Assembly: GCF_001500045.1 (NCBI RefSeq)
Contig: NZ_LQIX01000011.1
Location: 50,505-114,504, forward strand
DNA from: Mycobacterium sp. GA-1199
Lineage (GTDB): Bacteria; Actinomycetota; Actinomycetes; Mycobacteriales; Mycobacteriaceae
Direction: 5' to 3'
DNA length: 64,000 bases
Position 1 is the first letter of the stretch; each line of letters starts with the position of its first letter. Below, piece after piece: positions 9,185 through 18,207 of this stretch. The position numbers and the translations under genes are program-made. The notes under the pieces are model-generated. The model worked only from the letters and a program-made list of their open reading frames with translations. It ran no database searches and was not told the origin of the DNA.

Positions 9185-10561
9185 ATGGCGCAGAGCTTCG
9201 AATCGGCGGCCAAACCCGTATCCGACGCCCGGCTGCTGCTGCGTGGGGTCGCGCTGCTGCTCGGCACGGTCCTGTTGGCGGCCGCGGCGATCGCCAAGTC
9301 CGAAGGGATGTTCTCGAACCGCGTCGAAGTGGTCGCCTTGCTGGCCAACGTCGGAGACGGGCTGCCGAAGGGCTCCGACGTCAAGTTCCGCGGTGCCCTG
9401 GTCGGCACCGTCGAAGGCGTCACACCGAGCATCGACGGTGGCGACAACGAGGTCGACCTGAGCCTGGACCCCCACTTCGCGCACGCGATTCCCGCCACGG
9501 TCACCGCGCGTGTCGTTCCCGGCAACGTGTTCGCGGTGTCGTCGATCCAGCTGGTGGACAACGGATCCGGTCCTGCATTGCGATCTGGAGCGCAGATCCA
9601 CCAGGACGACAGCCTGGCCACCGTCCAGTTCCAGACCGCGCTGTCGAAGCTGCGTGAGGTGCTCGCCGCCGCGGGCCGGCCGGGGTCCAGCGACACCGTC
9701 GGCGTGCTGGCCGCCGTCGCCGAGGCCACCAGCGGTCGGGGTGACGAACTCGAACGGGCGGGCAGCGGGGCCAACCGCATCGTCGACGAACTCAACCGCG
9801 TGATGGCCGACGACGGCACCGAAGCCACGCTCTCGGTGTTGTCCGAGGCGCTGCAGGGCCTTCAGAGGAGCTCACCGGACCTGCTGGACGCCGTGCACAG
9901 TGCGGTAGTGCCCATGCGCACCTTCGCCGAGAAGCGTCAGGACCTTGCCCACTTCTTGTCGGCCGGACACACGACATTCGGTGAAGTGGGCACCGCCTTC
10001 GAGAACAACACCGACCGGATGATCGTGATCACCACCCAGCTGTCCCCGGTGATGGGCGTAATGGCCGACGGCGCGGGCGCCTTCGCACCGATCGTCACTC
10101 GGATCAACGACGTCACCAACCGCTTCTTCGACCACGTGTGGCATGAGGACAAGAACATGGCGGTCGGAAAGTTCATGCTGGTTCTCACGCCGAACCGGAT
10201 GTACACCCGTCAGGACTGCCCCCGCTACGGCGCACTCGAGGGACCGAGCTGTCGCACCGCTCCACTGACCGCCGACCCGCCGGTGCTGCCCCGGCAACTC
10301 GACCCGCGCAACTACCAACCGCCCGGGGGCAATGTGGGTTCGGTTGGCAGCCCCGAAGAGCGCGCGCAGCTGAGCGAACTGCTCGGGCCGGAGCCGAATG
10401 CCGCCGCGGAGTTGCTGTTCGGCCCTGTTGCTCGGGGCAACACCGTGCAGATCGTCCCGGATCCGTCGGCGCACGCTGCGGCACCGCCACCGGGACCGCC
10501 TCTGGCCGCGGAGGCCGCGCTTCCCGGGCCCACCGCTGCAGAAGGGAGCAACGGCCCGTGA
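9185..10561 (+). CDS. mceA: MceA, first MCE substrate-binding protein
   Basis: 458 residues. There is one N-terminal membrane anchor (about 18-37, LLLRGVALLLGTVLLAAAA). The MCE/MlaD domain follows (about 45-120) with VGDGLPKGSDVKFRGALVG. A long helical region comes next, and a C-terminal Pro/Ala-rich tail. The NRMYTRQDCPRYGAL stretch with two cysteines is typical of MceA proteins. MceA-F build the periplasmic hexameric tunnel that shuttles lipid to YrbEAB. The ATG follows the yrbEB stop; the stop overlaps the GTG of mceB by 4 bases. Confidence 0.92.
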   Translation: MAQSFESAAKPVSDARLLLRGVALLLGTVLLAAAAIAKSEGMFSNRVEVVALLANVGDGLPKGSDVKFRGALVGTVEGVTPSIDGGDNEVDLSLDPHFAHAIPATVTARVVPGNVFAVSSIQLVDNGSGPALRSGAQIHQDDSLATVQFQTALSKLREVLAAAGRPGSSDTVGVLAAVAEATSGRGDELERAGSGANRIVDELNRVMADDGTEATLSVLSEALQGLQRSSPDLLDAVHSAVVPMRTFAEKRQDLAHFLSAGHTTFGEVGTAFENNTDRMIVITTQLSPVMGVMADGAGAFAPIVTRINDVTNRFFDHVWHEDKNMAVGKFMLVLTPNRMYTRQDCPRYGALEGPSCRTAPLTADPPVLPRQLDPRNYQPPGGNVGSVGSPEERAQLSELLGPEPNAAAELLFGPVARGNTVQIVPDPSAHAAAPPPGPPLAAEAALPGPTAAEGSNGP

Positions 10562-11631
10562 CATCGACCGGCCCACCCGTCAGGACCCCGTTGAGGAGGC
10601 ACATCCGCCCGCTGACCGGGCTGTGCATCTTCCTCGTCGTCTGCCTGGCCCTGATCTGGACGGTGTTCGTCACGTTGAAGCGTGAGGTGGACGGCCAAAC
10701 CCATTCGTACAGCGCGATCTTCACCGACGTGTCCGGGCTCAAGGTGGGTGACGAGGTGCGGATGGCGGGGGTCAAGGTGGGCCGGGTCGACGACATTGCG
10801 CTCGACGGAACCGATGCGCGGGTGCAGTTCCAGGTGCAGTCCGAGCAGGTGCTCTACGGAGACACCAAGGCCGCGATCGTCTACCAGAACATCATCGGCC
10901 AGCGCTATCTCGGCCTGTCGTTGGCCGACTACGGTGATCCGCGGGTGCTGCCCGCCGGTGCGGTGATCCCCGTCGAGCGCACGGAGCCCTCGTTCGACAT
11001 CTCGCGGCTGCTCAACGGGTTCGAGCCGCTGTTCGCGCTGCTCAACCCCGACCAGGTCGACAATCTCACGACCGCCATCGTCCGGTCGCTGCAGGGCGAC
11101 ACCGGCGCGATCGCGACCATGATCTCCGAGACGACCCGTCTCGCGGAGTCGTACTCGGGCACCGACGCGATCCTCGACGGCGTGCTGGTCCATTTGAACA
11201 AGGTCGTGGCCTCGCTGGCCGACCACGGTGGCGCATTGAACGACACCATCGATTCGGCGGAGACGACATTCAACGGATTCGCCGCGCGCCGTGCCGAATT
11301 CGTCAACTCGATGGACCAGGTGTCGATCGTGGGCGAACGGTTGGCCAACGTCATCACCGACGTGCAACCGGACATGCGGGAATGGCTGGCCCGCGAGCCG
11401 GGTTTCGCCAAACACTTCATGGAGGACAAACAGGGATTCGCCTATATGGCCTTCAACACGCCCTTGATGCTCAAGGGTCTGGCCAGGTTCAGTCAGGGTG
11501 GGGCGTACCTCGACGTGTACGCGTGCAACCTGACAGTCAGCCAGTTCCCGCGCATCGACAGCCTGATCAACGCGATCGTGCGGGAGGGTACGCCCGAAGA
11601 CCGTTTGACCTACAGCCAGAAGTGTCGGTGA
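10558..11631 (+). CDS. mceB: MceB, MCE substrate-binding protein
   Basis: 357 residues: membrane anchor (about 18-40, LTGLCIFLVVCLALIWTVFV), MCE domain (about 48-125, DVSGLKVGDEVRMAGVKVG and NIIGQRYLGLSLADYG), then a helical region and the short C-terminus with VYACNLTVSQFPRID found in MceB proteins. The GTG start overlaps the mceA stop by 4 bases. It is a subunit of the same tunnel complex. Confidence 0.92.
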   Translation: MTSTGPPVRTPLRRHIRPLTGLCIFLVVCLALIWTVFVTLKREVDGQTHSYSAIFTDVSGLKVGDEVRMAGVKVGRVDDIALDGTDARVQFQVQSEQVLYGDTKAAIVYQNIIGQRYLGLSLADYGDPRVLPAGAVIPVERTEPSFDISRLLNGFEPLFALLNPDQVDNLTTAIVRSLQGDTGAIATMISETTRLAESYSGTDAILDGVLVHLNKVVASLADHGGALNDTIDSAETTFNGFAARRAEFVNSMDQVSIVGERLANVITDVQPDMREWLAREPGFAKHFMEDKQGFAYMAFNTPLMLKGLARFSQGGAYLDVYACNLTVSQFPRIDSLINAIVREGTPEDRLTYSQKCR

Positions 11632-11635
11632 CACC

Positions 11636-12691
11636 ATGACGGAGCTCCAGGAGAAGCCGACCGGAAAACGGTTGTGGCTTCGGTCCGTTCGGTCCTACAG
11701 CAAGTTGCAGCTCGGCCTGATCTCGGTTCTGGTCATCGCGCTGGCCCTGGGCGGGGCGCTCGGCCTCGGCAGGCTCGGGTTGGGCAAGGACGTCTACACC
11801 GCCGAATTCGCCCAGGCGGCGGGTTTGAGTGTGGGCGACCAGGTGACCGTGGCCGGTGTGCGCGTCGGTCGGGTGACGAGCATGCGGCTCTCGCGTGACC
11901 ATGTGTCCGTCGGCCTCGAGATCGACGACGACATACCGGTCGGCTCGGCCACCCGCGCCTCGATCAAGCTCACCACGCTGCTCGGTGCGCGATACGTCGA
12001 CGTGCAGCCGGCGGGTTCGAAGCCACTGTCGGACAGGCGCATTCCGATGGCCAACACCGAGGTTCCCTACGACCTCCAGTCCGCCCTGCAGGACGCTACC
12101 ACGACCTTCGAGGCCGTCGACGCCGAGAAGATCGCGCAGTCGATGACGACGCTGTCGACGCAGTTGGAGGGTGCGCCCGAGGTGCTTCCGCAGGCCCTGC
12201 ACAACATCGAGCACCTCTCATCGGTGATCGCGTCGCGCCGTGACCAGATCTACGACCTGCTGCGCAGCACCGAGCAGGTGGCCGAGTTGCTCGGCAACCA
12301 GCAGCGCAGCCTGGGTCTGCTGATGACCCAGGGCCGCGAGGTGCTCGGCGATCTGGCGGCGCGCAAGGAACTCGTGGTCCGGTTGATCGATGCCACCACA
12401 AAGTTGGTGAACCAGCTGCGGCCGGTGCTGATCGGTGACCGGCAGCGCATCGACGAACTGTTGCACAACCTCGAGGGCATGCTCGGCGCGGTGGGGCGCA
12501 ACGAGGCGCTGCTGCGCAGCACCCTGCAGCTGATGCCCGTCACGGTCCGCAACTTCGCCAACGCCACCGGCAACGGCAACGAGTTCGACTTCACCTCGAC
12601 CGGCGGCACCATGATCGACACATTCGTGTGCGCGATCAGCGGGCGCGCCAAGCAGTTCAACCTGCCGCCCTACTTCGGGGACTGCAAATGA
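11636..12691 (+). CDS. mceC: MceC, MCE substrate-binding protein
   Basis: 351 residues with an N-terminal anchor (LQLGLISVLVIALALGGALG), an MCE domain (FAQAAGLSVGDQVTVAGVRV and LTTLLGARYVDVQPAG), then a long helical domain. The ATG at 11636 follows the mceB stop by 4 bases with a GGTGACACC leader. Unlike many MceC proteins it ends without a long Pro-rich tail, closing at LPPYFGDCK. The stop overlaps mceD (ATGA). Confidence 0.92.
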   Translation: MTELQEKPTGKRLWLRSVRSYSKLQLGLISVLVIALALGGALGLGRLGLGKDVYTAEFAQAAGLSVGDQVTVAGVRVGRVTSMRLSRDHVSVGLEIDDDIPVGSATRASIKLTTLLGARYVDVQPAGSKPLSDRRIPMANTEVPYDLQSALQDATTTFEAVDAEKIAQSMTTLSTQLEGAPEVLPQALHNIEHLSSVIASRRDQIYDLLRSTEQVAELLGNQQRSLGLLMTQGREVLGDLAARKELVVRLIDATTKLVNQLRPVLIGDRQRIDELLHNLEGMLGAVGRNEALLRSTLQLMPVTVRNFANATGNGNEFDFTSTGGTMIDTFVCAISGRAKQFNLPPYFGDCK

Positions 12692-13785
12692 CCTCCCGGG
12701 CACTGGTGAAACTGATCGCGATTGTGGCGATGGTGTGCGGCGCCTGCGGGTGTTCGAGCAATCCGTTCGGTGAGCGGGACATGACGGTCATCGGCCTGTT
12801 CGACAGTGCGAGTGGGCTTTACGAGGGCAACGCGGTGTCGATTCTCGGTATGCCGGTCGGCACCGTCGTGAAGATCGAGGCGAAAGGCGCCTACGTCGAG
12901 GTGACGATGCGCATCGAGCCCGGCGTCAAGATCCCGGCCGACGCGCAGGCGGTGACCGTCTCCACCTCCATCCTCACCGACAGGCACGTCGAGTTCACGC
13001 CCGTTTACGAGGAGGGCCCGACACTCACCGACGGCCAGACCCTCGGGCTGGATCGCACCCGTACGCCGGTCGAATTCGACCGTGTGCTGGCGATGATCGA
13101 CAAGCTCGCGGTGCAGCTGCAGGGCGACGGTCACGGCTCCGGACCGGTCGCCGACCTGCTCTCGGTGAGCGCCGCGATGACCGAGGGCAACGGCACCAAG
13201 ATCCGGTCGGCGCTGGGGGAGCTGTCAACGGCGCTGAAGATGAGCAAGGAGCGCGGGGCGCCGACCGGTGACGCGATCTCCAAGATCGTCACCAACCTGG
13301 AGAGCCTGACCACGGCGGCCGCCGAGAACGACCAGACCATCCGCGACTTCGGCTCTTCGATGCGTCAACTCAGCGATGTGCTGGCGGCTCAACAGCTCGG
13401 GAGTGGATCGACCGGCGCGCAGATCAACCAGATCCTCACCGAGACAGCCGATCTGATCGAGGACAACCGGGACGCCCTGAAGACGACAGCCGCCGGCATG
13501 GAGACGACGACCAAGGCCATCGCCGAGTACCGGCGCGAGCTCGCGGAGTCGTTGGACGTGGCGCCGATGCTGCTCGACAACGTCTACAACATGATCGACC
13601 ACGAGAAGGACGCCATCCGGGCCCACCCGGTGCTCGACAAGGTCGAACTCAACGGTCAGTTCACCAAGGAGGTGTGCAACCTGCTGGGCATGAAGCAGTT
13701 GGGCTGCACCACGGGCACCATTCAGGACTTCGGTCCCGATTTCGGAGTCACCAGTATGCTCGAGGGATTGGCCGGTCTTCCGTGA
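12688..13785 (+). CDS. mceD: MceD, MCE substrate-binding protein with a Cys-rich signal
   Basis: 365 residues. The N-terminus has a short hydrophobic run followed by VCGACGCSSNPFGER. Cys20 and Cys22 sit where a lipobox cysteine would be, although neither fits the full consensus, so lipidation is possible but unproved. The MCE domain (FDSASGLYEGNAVSILGMPV, then STSILTDRHVEFTP) and the helical domain follow. The ATG at 12688 overlaps the mceC stop, and the longer frame upstream is mceC shadow. It forms part of the same six-protein tunnel. Confidence 0.9.
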   Translation: MTSRALVKLIAIVAMVCGACGCSSNPFGERDMTVIGLFDSASGLYEGNAVSILGMPVGTVVKIEAKGAYVEVTMRIEPGVKIPADAQAVTVSTSILTDRHVEFTPVYEEGPTLTDGQTLGLDRTRTPVEFDRVLAMIDKLAVQLQGDGHGSGPVADLLSVSAAMTEGNGTKIRSALGELSTALKMSKERGAPTGDAISKIVTNLESLTTAAAENDQTIRDFGSSMRQLSDVLAAQQLGSGSTGAQINQILTETADLIEDNRDALKTTAAGMETTTKAIAEYRRELAESLDVAPMLLDNVYNMIDHEKDAIRAHPVLDKVELNGQFTKEVCNLLGMKQLGCTTGTIQDFGPDFGVTSMLEGLAGLP

Positions 13786-15077
13786 TGAGACAGCCCAGAA
13801 TGCAGCTGACCACGTCTACTTCGCCGAGACCGGCGCACCGAACGTTGCGCGCGCTGGGCGCACTCACCGCCTCAGTTGTCCTGGCGGGCGTGGTCGGTGG
13901 TTGTTCCATGGGCCTGGACCGGGTTCCGCTGCCGGCGCCGTCCGTCGGTCAGGACTCGTACGAGATCAGCGCGACGTTCGCCAATGCGCTGAACCTGCCC
14001 GCCAAGGCCAAGGTCCGGTTGTCCGGTGCCGATGTCGGTGAGGTTCAGTCGATGACTGCGCGCGATTACACGGCGGTGGTCACGATGCGGATTTCCTCCG
14101 ACGTCGAGATCCCCTCCGGCACAAAGGCCGAGCTGCGTTCGGCCACCCCGCTCGGTGACATTTTCGTCGCGCTGACCCCGCCTCCGGGCGCGTCCGCGGC
14201 GACCACACCGTTACAGCCGGGCGCCGTGCTGCCCTTGGATTCCACCGCATCGGCCGCCTCGGTGGAGGACGTGCTGAGCACCGCGGCGCTGCTGGTCAAT
14301 GGCGGCGCGATCCGCAACCTGACCCGGGTGATCAACGGGATGGGCCGCGCCGTCGGCGGCAAGGGTGAGGATCTGAACAAGTTCGTCGCCGAGTCCACCC
14401 GGCTGATCCAGAGCCTCTCGGCGCGTTCGGATTCCATCAAGCGGGCGCTCGCCCAGACCGACGATCTCTCGGCCACGATGGCGACCCGCCAGGAATCCAT
14501 CGACGCGGCCATCGAGGCGGCCGGGCCGGCGCTGGGCGCCGTCGCGGAGAACACCGACCGAATCGTCGATCTGATCGCCCAGGTCAATCGGATCACGTTG
14601 CAACTGGCGAAGTTTCCGTCGGTGCGCGGGGAGGAGTCCCGCAGCATGATGGCCGACCTCAACCGGCTCTCCGAGGGGCTCAACGACGCGGCGACGGCTC
14701 CCGGCGCGTCCCTGGCCAACTTCAACCTGATGTTCGGTCCGATCCTCAAGACGACCAACTCGACTGCATCCAATGTGGAGATCGACCTCGCCGACCTGGC
14801 CGTCGGGGCGTTCGCCGACCCCTATCACCCCGCGGACCCGGGAAGCCGTGGGCCTGGCCGCGAGGACTTCCGCAACATGGTCGGCAGCATCTCCTACGAG
14901 CTGTTGATGATTCGCAACAAGTTCTGGGGTAAACCCACAGCGCCGCCGGGAGTGGTGCCGCCGCCGAACCTGATCGGACCCAGTCCGGGCAACCTCACAC
15001 CCGCCCCGCCGCCGCCGGGGCTGCCACCGCCACCGCCGACGGCTCCGCCGGGGGCGTCACTGGAGGGCACGCCGTGA
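13785..15077 (+). CDS. mceE: MceE, MCE-family lipoprotein (LprK type)
   Basis: 430 residues. The signal peptide ends in LAGVVGGC (Cys43), a good lipobox, as in the lipoprotein MceE/LprK position of known operons. The MCE domain has ATFANALNLPAKAKVRLSGA and RSATPLGDIFVALTPP. The helical domain is followed by a Pro-rich C-terminus. The ATG at 13785 overlaps the mceD stop, and the stop overlaps mceF (GTGA). Confidence 0.92.
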   Translation: MRQPRMQLTTSTSPRPAHRTLRALGALTASVVLAGVVGGCSMGLDRVPLPAPSVGQDSYEISATFANALNLPAKAKVRLSGADVGEVQSMTARDYTAVVTMRISSDVEIPSGTKAELRSATPLGDIFVALTPPPGASAATTPLQPGAVLPLDSTASAASVEDVLSTAALLVNGGAIRNLTRVINGMGRAVGGKGEDLNKFVAESTRLIQSLSARSDSIKRALAQTDDLSATMATRQESIDAAIEAAGPALGAVAENTDRIVDLIAQVNRITLQLAKFPSVRGEESRSMMADLNRLSEGLNDAATAPGASLANFNLMFGPILKTTNSTASNVEIDLADLAVGAFADPYHPADPGSRGPGREDFRNMVGSISYELLMIRNKFWGKPTAPPGVVPPPNLIGPSPGNLTPAPPPPGLPPPPPTAPPGASLEGTP

Positions 15078-16324
15078 GACTGGTGCTGAATGCGTTGCGA
15101 TGGGCCAAGCTGCGCCGCCTGGGCCTGTCGGCGCTCGCACTGGCGACGATGTTCGTCGTCGGCGTGACCTACCTGATATTCGGGACACTGCGGCTCGATC
15201 CGGTGAGCACCGAATCCATTGTTCGCGTTCACCTCGACCAGACCGGCGGTCTGCTGCCGGGCCAGGACGTGACGCTGCGGGGCGTCCCGGTCGGCCGGGT
15301 GCGCTCGATCGAGCTGTCCGACACGGGCGCCGTTGCGGTGGCGGCGCTTCATCCGGGCACGAGGATCCCCACCAACACCGAGGTCAGGGTCTCCGCGCTG
15401 TCCCCGGCCGGTGAGCAGTATCTGGACTTTCGCGCCGACCGCAACGACGGGCCGTATCTGGCCGACGGTGCCGAAATCGCCAGCGACCGAACGCGGACAC
15501 CGGTGACGTTGGCCAAGCTGCTCGGGGACCTCGACGGCACCCTGGAACAGATCGACACCGCACGGTTGTCGGCGGTCCTCGACGAGCTGCGGGTCGGGCC
15601 GGAGGGGGCCGACAAGCTCGCCGCCATTCTCGACGGTGGCGCGTTCCTGGTGTCGACGCTGGATTCGGTTCTGCCCCAGACGGTCAGCCTGATCCGCAAC
15701 AGCAAGGTGGTGCTGTCGACGGTGCGTGACGTCGGCCCCGGCATGGCCGCGACATCGGCGGACCTGTCGACGATCCTCGGCGGCGTGGAACGCATGGACG
15801 GCGGATACCGGACCCTGCTGGACCGTGCGCCCGAGGCGTTCGCGGGCATCGATGCCGTCATCGCCGACAACTCACCGACGATGGTGCAACTGCTGGGGAA
15901 TCTGACCACCGTGTCGCAACTGGTGTATCAGCGGGTGCCGGCTCTGGAGGAGTTCTTCTTCCCGCAGTACCGGACCGGTTCGGCGCTCGAAGCGATCGGC
16001 AGCACCTTCCGCGACGGCGGGGTGTGGGGAGCGGTGAGCCTGTACTCGCGGTACGGGTGTGACTACAACCTTCCGAAGGCACCGCCGACGCTGACCGACT
16101 TCCCGGAGCCCTTCCTGTACACCTACTGCCCGAACCCCGACCCCAAATACCTTGTGCGCGGAGCCCGTAACGCACCGCGGCCGCCCGGTGACGACACCGC
16201 CGGCCCACCGCCGGGTGCGCATCCGTTGCAACGCGCCGATCCGGTTCCCACCGGTCCGCTCACGATCCCGACGCCGTTCGGCGGCCCCGTCCTTCCGCTT
16301 CCGCCACCACCGAGTGGTCCCTGA
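15074..16324 (+). CDS. mceF: MceF, MCE substrate-binding protein
   Basis: 416 residues: anchor (about 18-38, LGLSALALATMFVVGVTYLI), MCE domain with LDQTGGLLPGQDVTLRGVPV and SALSPAGEQYLDFRA, helical region, then YGCDYNLPKAPP and a Pro-rich tail. It is the sixth and last MCE protein, so the set is complete and in canonical order. The GTG start overlaps mceE by 4 bases. A 57-bp gap follows before the accessory gene. Confidence 0.92.
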   Translation: MRLVLNALRWAKLRRLGLSALALATMFVVGVTYLIFGTLRLDPVSTESIVRVHLDQTGGLLPGQDVTLRGVPVGRVRSIELSDTGAVAVAALHPGTRIPTNTEVRVSALSPAGEQYLDFRADRNDGPYLADGAEIASDRTRTPVTLAKLLGDLDGTLEQIDTARLSAVLDELRVGPEGADKLAAILDGGAFLVSTLDSVLPQTVSLIRNSKVVLSTVRDVGPGMAATSADLSTILGGVERMDGGYRTLLDRAPEAFAGIDAVIADNSPTMVQLLGNLTTVSQLVYQRVPALEEFFFPQYRTGSALEAIGSTFRDGGVWGAVSLYSRYGCDYNLPKAPPTLTDFPEPFLYTYCPNPDPKYLVRGARNAPRPPGDDTAGPPPGAHPLQRADPVPTGPLTIPTPFGGPVLPLPPPPSGP

Positions 16325-16381
16325 TGCGCGCCAACGCGGGATACCCGGTCCGACGTTCAACTAGCCTGAAAGGAGCAGACG

Positions 16382-17032
16382 ATGACTACCCGGGAACAGG
16401 TGCTGACACTGGACGCCAGCGACGACACCGACGCCGAAGACACGACCGAGGCGGCCGCCCAGGAGAGCACCGCTGCCGAACCCGAGACGCAGCCCGGTGC
16501 GAAAGCCGATGAGCCCGAGACGGATCCCCCCCGGCGCCGGTGGCTGCGTCGGCCCAACCGCAAGATCGTCGCGCTGGGACTGGGGGCCCTGCTCGTGGTC
16601 GGGTCGCTGGCCATCAGCGCAGTGCTGGCGATCGACCTGAAGCGGGAGCGGGAGGTGAGCGACGCCGGCCAGCAGGCCCTCGCCGCGGCACAGCAGTATG
16701 CGGTCGTCCTGACCAGTGTCGACGCCGCCAAACTCGACGAGAACTTCACGGCGGTTCTGGACGGTGCGACCGGTGAGTTCAAGCAGATGTACAGCGAGTC
16801 CAGCAGTCAGCTCAAACAAGCGCTCATCGACAACAAGGCCAGAGCCGACGGCAAGGTGATCGCGGCCGGTATCAAGTCGGCGACCAAGGACAAGGTCGAG
16901 GTGATGCTCTTCCTTGACCAGTCGGTCACCAACGCACTGAATCCCGAACCGCGCCTTGACCGCAACCGCATCATCATCACCATGGAAAAGGTCGACGGCC
17001 GCTGGCTGGCCAGTGATGTCGTGCTCCCGTGA
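16382..17032 (+). CDS. Mce-associated membrane protein (Mam/Mas type)
   Basis: 216 residues. An acidic Glu/Asp/Ala-rich cytoplasmic tail (about 1-55) is followed by RRRWLRRPNRK, one membrane helix (about 64-86, VALGLGALLVVGSLAISAVL) and an NTF2-like extracytoplasmic domain with AAQQYAVVLTSVDAAKLDEN, ending in VDGRWLASDVVLP. This is the standard Mam architecture found after mce genes, thought to stabilise or assist the complex. AAGGAG lies before the ATG. Confidence 0.85.
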   Translation: MTTREQVLTLDASDDTDAEDTTEAAAQESTAAEPETQPGAKADEPETDPPRRRWLRRPNRKIVALGLGALLVVGSLAISAVLAIDLKREREVSDAGQQALAAAQQYAVVLTSVDAAKLDENFTAVLDGATGEFKQMYSESSSQLKQALIDNKARADGKVIAAGIKSATKDKVEVMLFLDQSVTNALNPEPRLDRNRIIITMEKVDGRWLASDVVLP

Positions 17033-17766
17033 GCCGGCTGCTGGCGCGGTGGTCGGGCGCGCTGCTCGGCGTCGCGCTCGTGGGAGCGCTCGTCGGGACG
17101 CCACCGGCGGCCGACGCTGACACCACATCCAACGGCGTCACCTACACCGTCGTACCCGACGTCCGGGCGGGAACCAGCCCGCAAGGTCCGGGTGAGTGGA
17201 CGGTGAACTACGAAAAGCTTGCGGGCGGCGACCCCGCGGTCACCGATGCGATCAACCGGATCCTCGACGACGAGGCCGACGGTCAGGTGTGGCTCTTCGC
17301 CGCCAGCGCCAGCAAGAGTTCGCCGTGGACGTTCAACACCCAGGGCAGGTTGCAGTTCCGGCCGATGACCATCTCGGAACTGTGGCAGGGCCGATACCAC
17401 GCCGTCGAGCTGCCCAACATGCCCGTCGACACCGTGGCGACCCGAGTATTCGACTCACGCAGCGGAATCCAGATCGTGTGGAAGAACCTGTTCGTCGACG
17501 AACAGGCCGGACTGAACCGGCTGGGCGAGCTGACCGAAAAGATCCTGCCCGCCACCTACCCGGAGCCGCCGCTGGGCGGATGGGGCGAGTACTACGCCGG
17601 ATGGGCGCCGGTGGAGCGCAACTTCCGATTCTGGATCCCGACCGATGCCGGCATCCAGATGTACTTCCCCGAAGGCCAATTCGGCAGGGAGGTGCGATCG
17701 ATCACGATCCCGTGGGCCGGGGTACAGGATCTGATCGCTCCCATGTTCGCACCGATCACCAGTTGA
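17029..17766 (+). CDS. secreted DUF3298/RsiV-like protein at the end of the mce operon
   Basis: 245 residues with a signal peptide (about 1-30, LLGVALVGALVGTPPAADA). The C-terminal half contains FRFWIPTDAGIQMYFPEGQF then VRSITIPWAGVQDLIAPMF, which resembles the DUF3298 fold, where a beta-rich domain follows a DUF4163-like N-terminal part. It overlaps the Mam gene by 4 bases and is probably the last gene of the 6257-17766 operon, suggesting an envelope role with the importer. The function is not established. The 3' end overlaps the convergent DUF2599 gene by 11 bases. Confidence 0.65.
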   Translation: MSRLLARWSGALLGVALVGALVGTPPAADADTTSNGVTYTVVPDVRAGTSPQGPGEWTVNYEKLAGGDPAVTDAINRILDDEADGQVWLFAASASKSSPWTFNTQGRLQFRPMTISELWQGRYHAVELPNMPVDTVATRVFDSRSGIQIVWKNLFVDEQAGLNRLGELTEKILPATYPEPPLGGWGEYYAGWAPVERNFRFWIPTDAGIQMYFPEGQFGREVRSITIPWAGVQDLIAPMFAPITS

Positions 17767-18193
17767 GGACGTCCTCCGGTCCGCCGGGGTTACACCCGGA
17801 GTTCTGCATGATGATGCTCGACACGACCGGTCGCCACGGTTCGAGGTTCCACGTGCCGACCTTGCCCGGATTGGTGAACGTCGACAGCTGCCAGTAGCAC
17901 AGGAACTGGTTCTGCATCGACAGCGTGTTGGCGTCGGGCGCATGCTCGAGCAACTCCGCCCACGCGTCGTAACTCTGCGCGCCGTTGCTGAACGGGCCCG
18001 AACCCGCCCATCCCCAAGGTGTGGGATAGATCCGCAGAGTCGCCCGGTCGCCGTGATATTCCCAGACGGTGTGGTCGATGTAGTCGGGGGAGCCCGGCGG
18101 CCGCGTGGGCGGTGGTTGGGCATGCGCAACCACCGCGCCGGGACACAGCATGACGGCGCCCGCAGCCACCGCGAGCAGTCGACCAATCCTCAC
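17756..18193 (-). CDS. secreted DUF2599 domain-containing protein
   Basis: 145 residues. A signal peptide (about 1-25, LLAVAAGAVMLCPGAVVAHA) precedes a compact domain with HTVWEYHGDRATLRIYPTPW, MQNQFLCYWQLST and CNPGGPEDVLNW, the pattern of mycobacterial DUF2599 proteins (a small exported domain of unknown role). It lies 14 bases downstream of the aldehyde dehydrogenase start-side neighbour on the opposite arrangement and converges on the mce operon end. Confidence 0.7.
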   Translation of the reverse strand: MRIGRLLAVAAGAVMLCPGAVVAHAQPPPTRPPGSPDYIDHTVWEYHGDRATLRIYPTPWGWAGSGPFSNGAQSYDAWAELLEHAPDANTLSMQNQFLCYWQLSTFTNPGKVGTWNLEPWRPVVSSIIMQNSGCNPGGPEDVLNW

Positions 18194-18207
18194 GGCCTCA
18201 CCTCACA

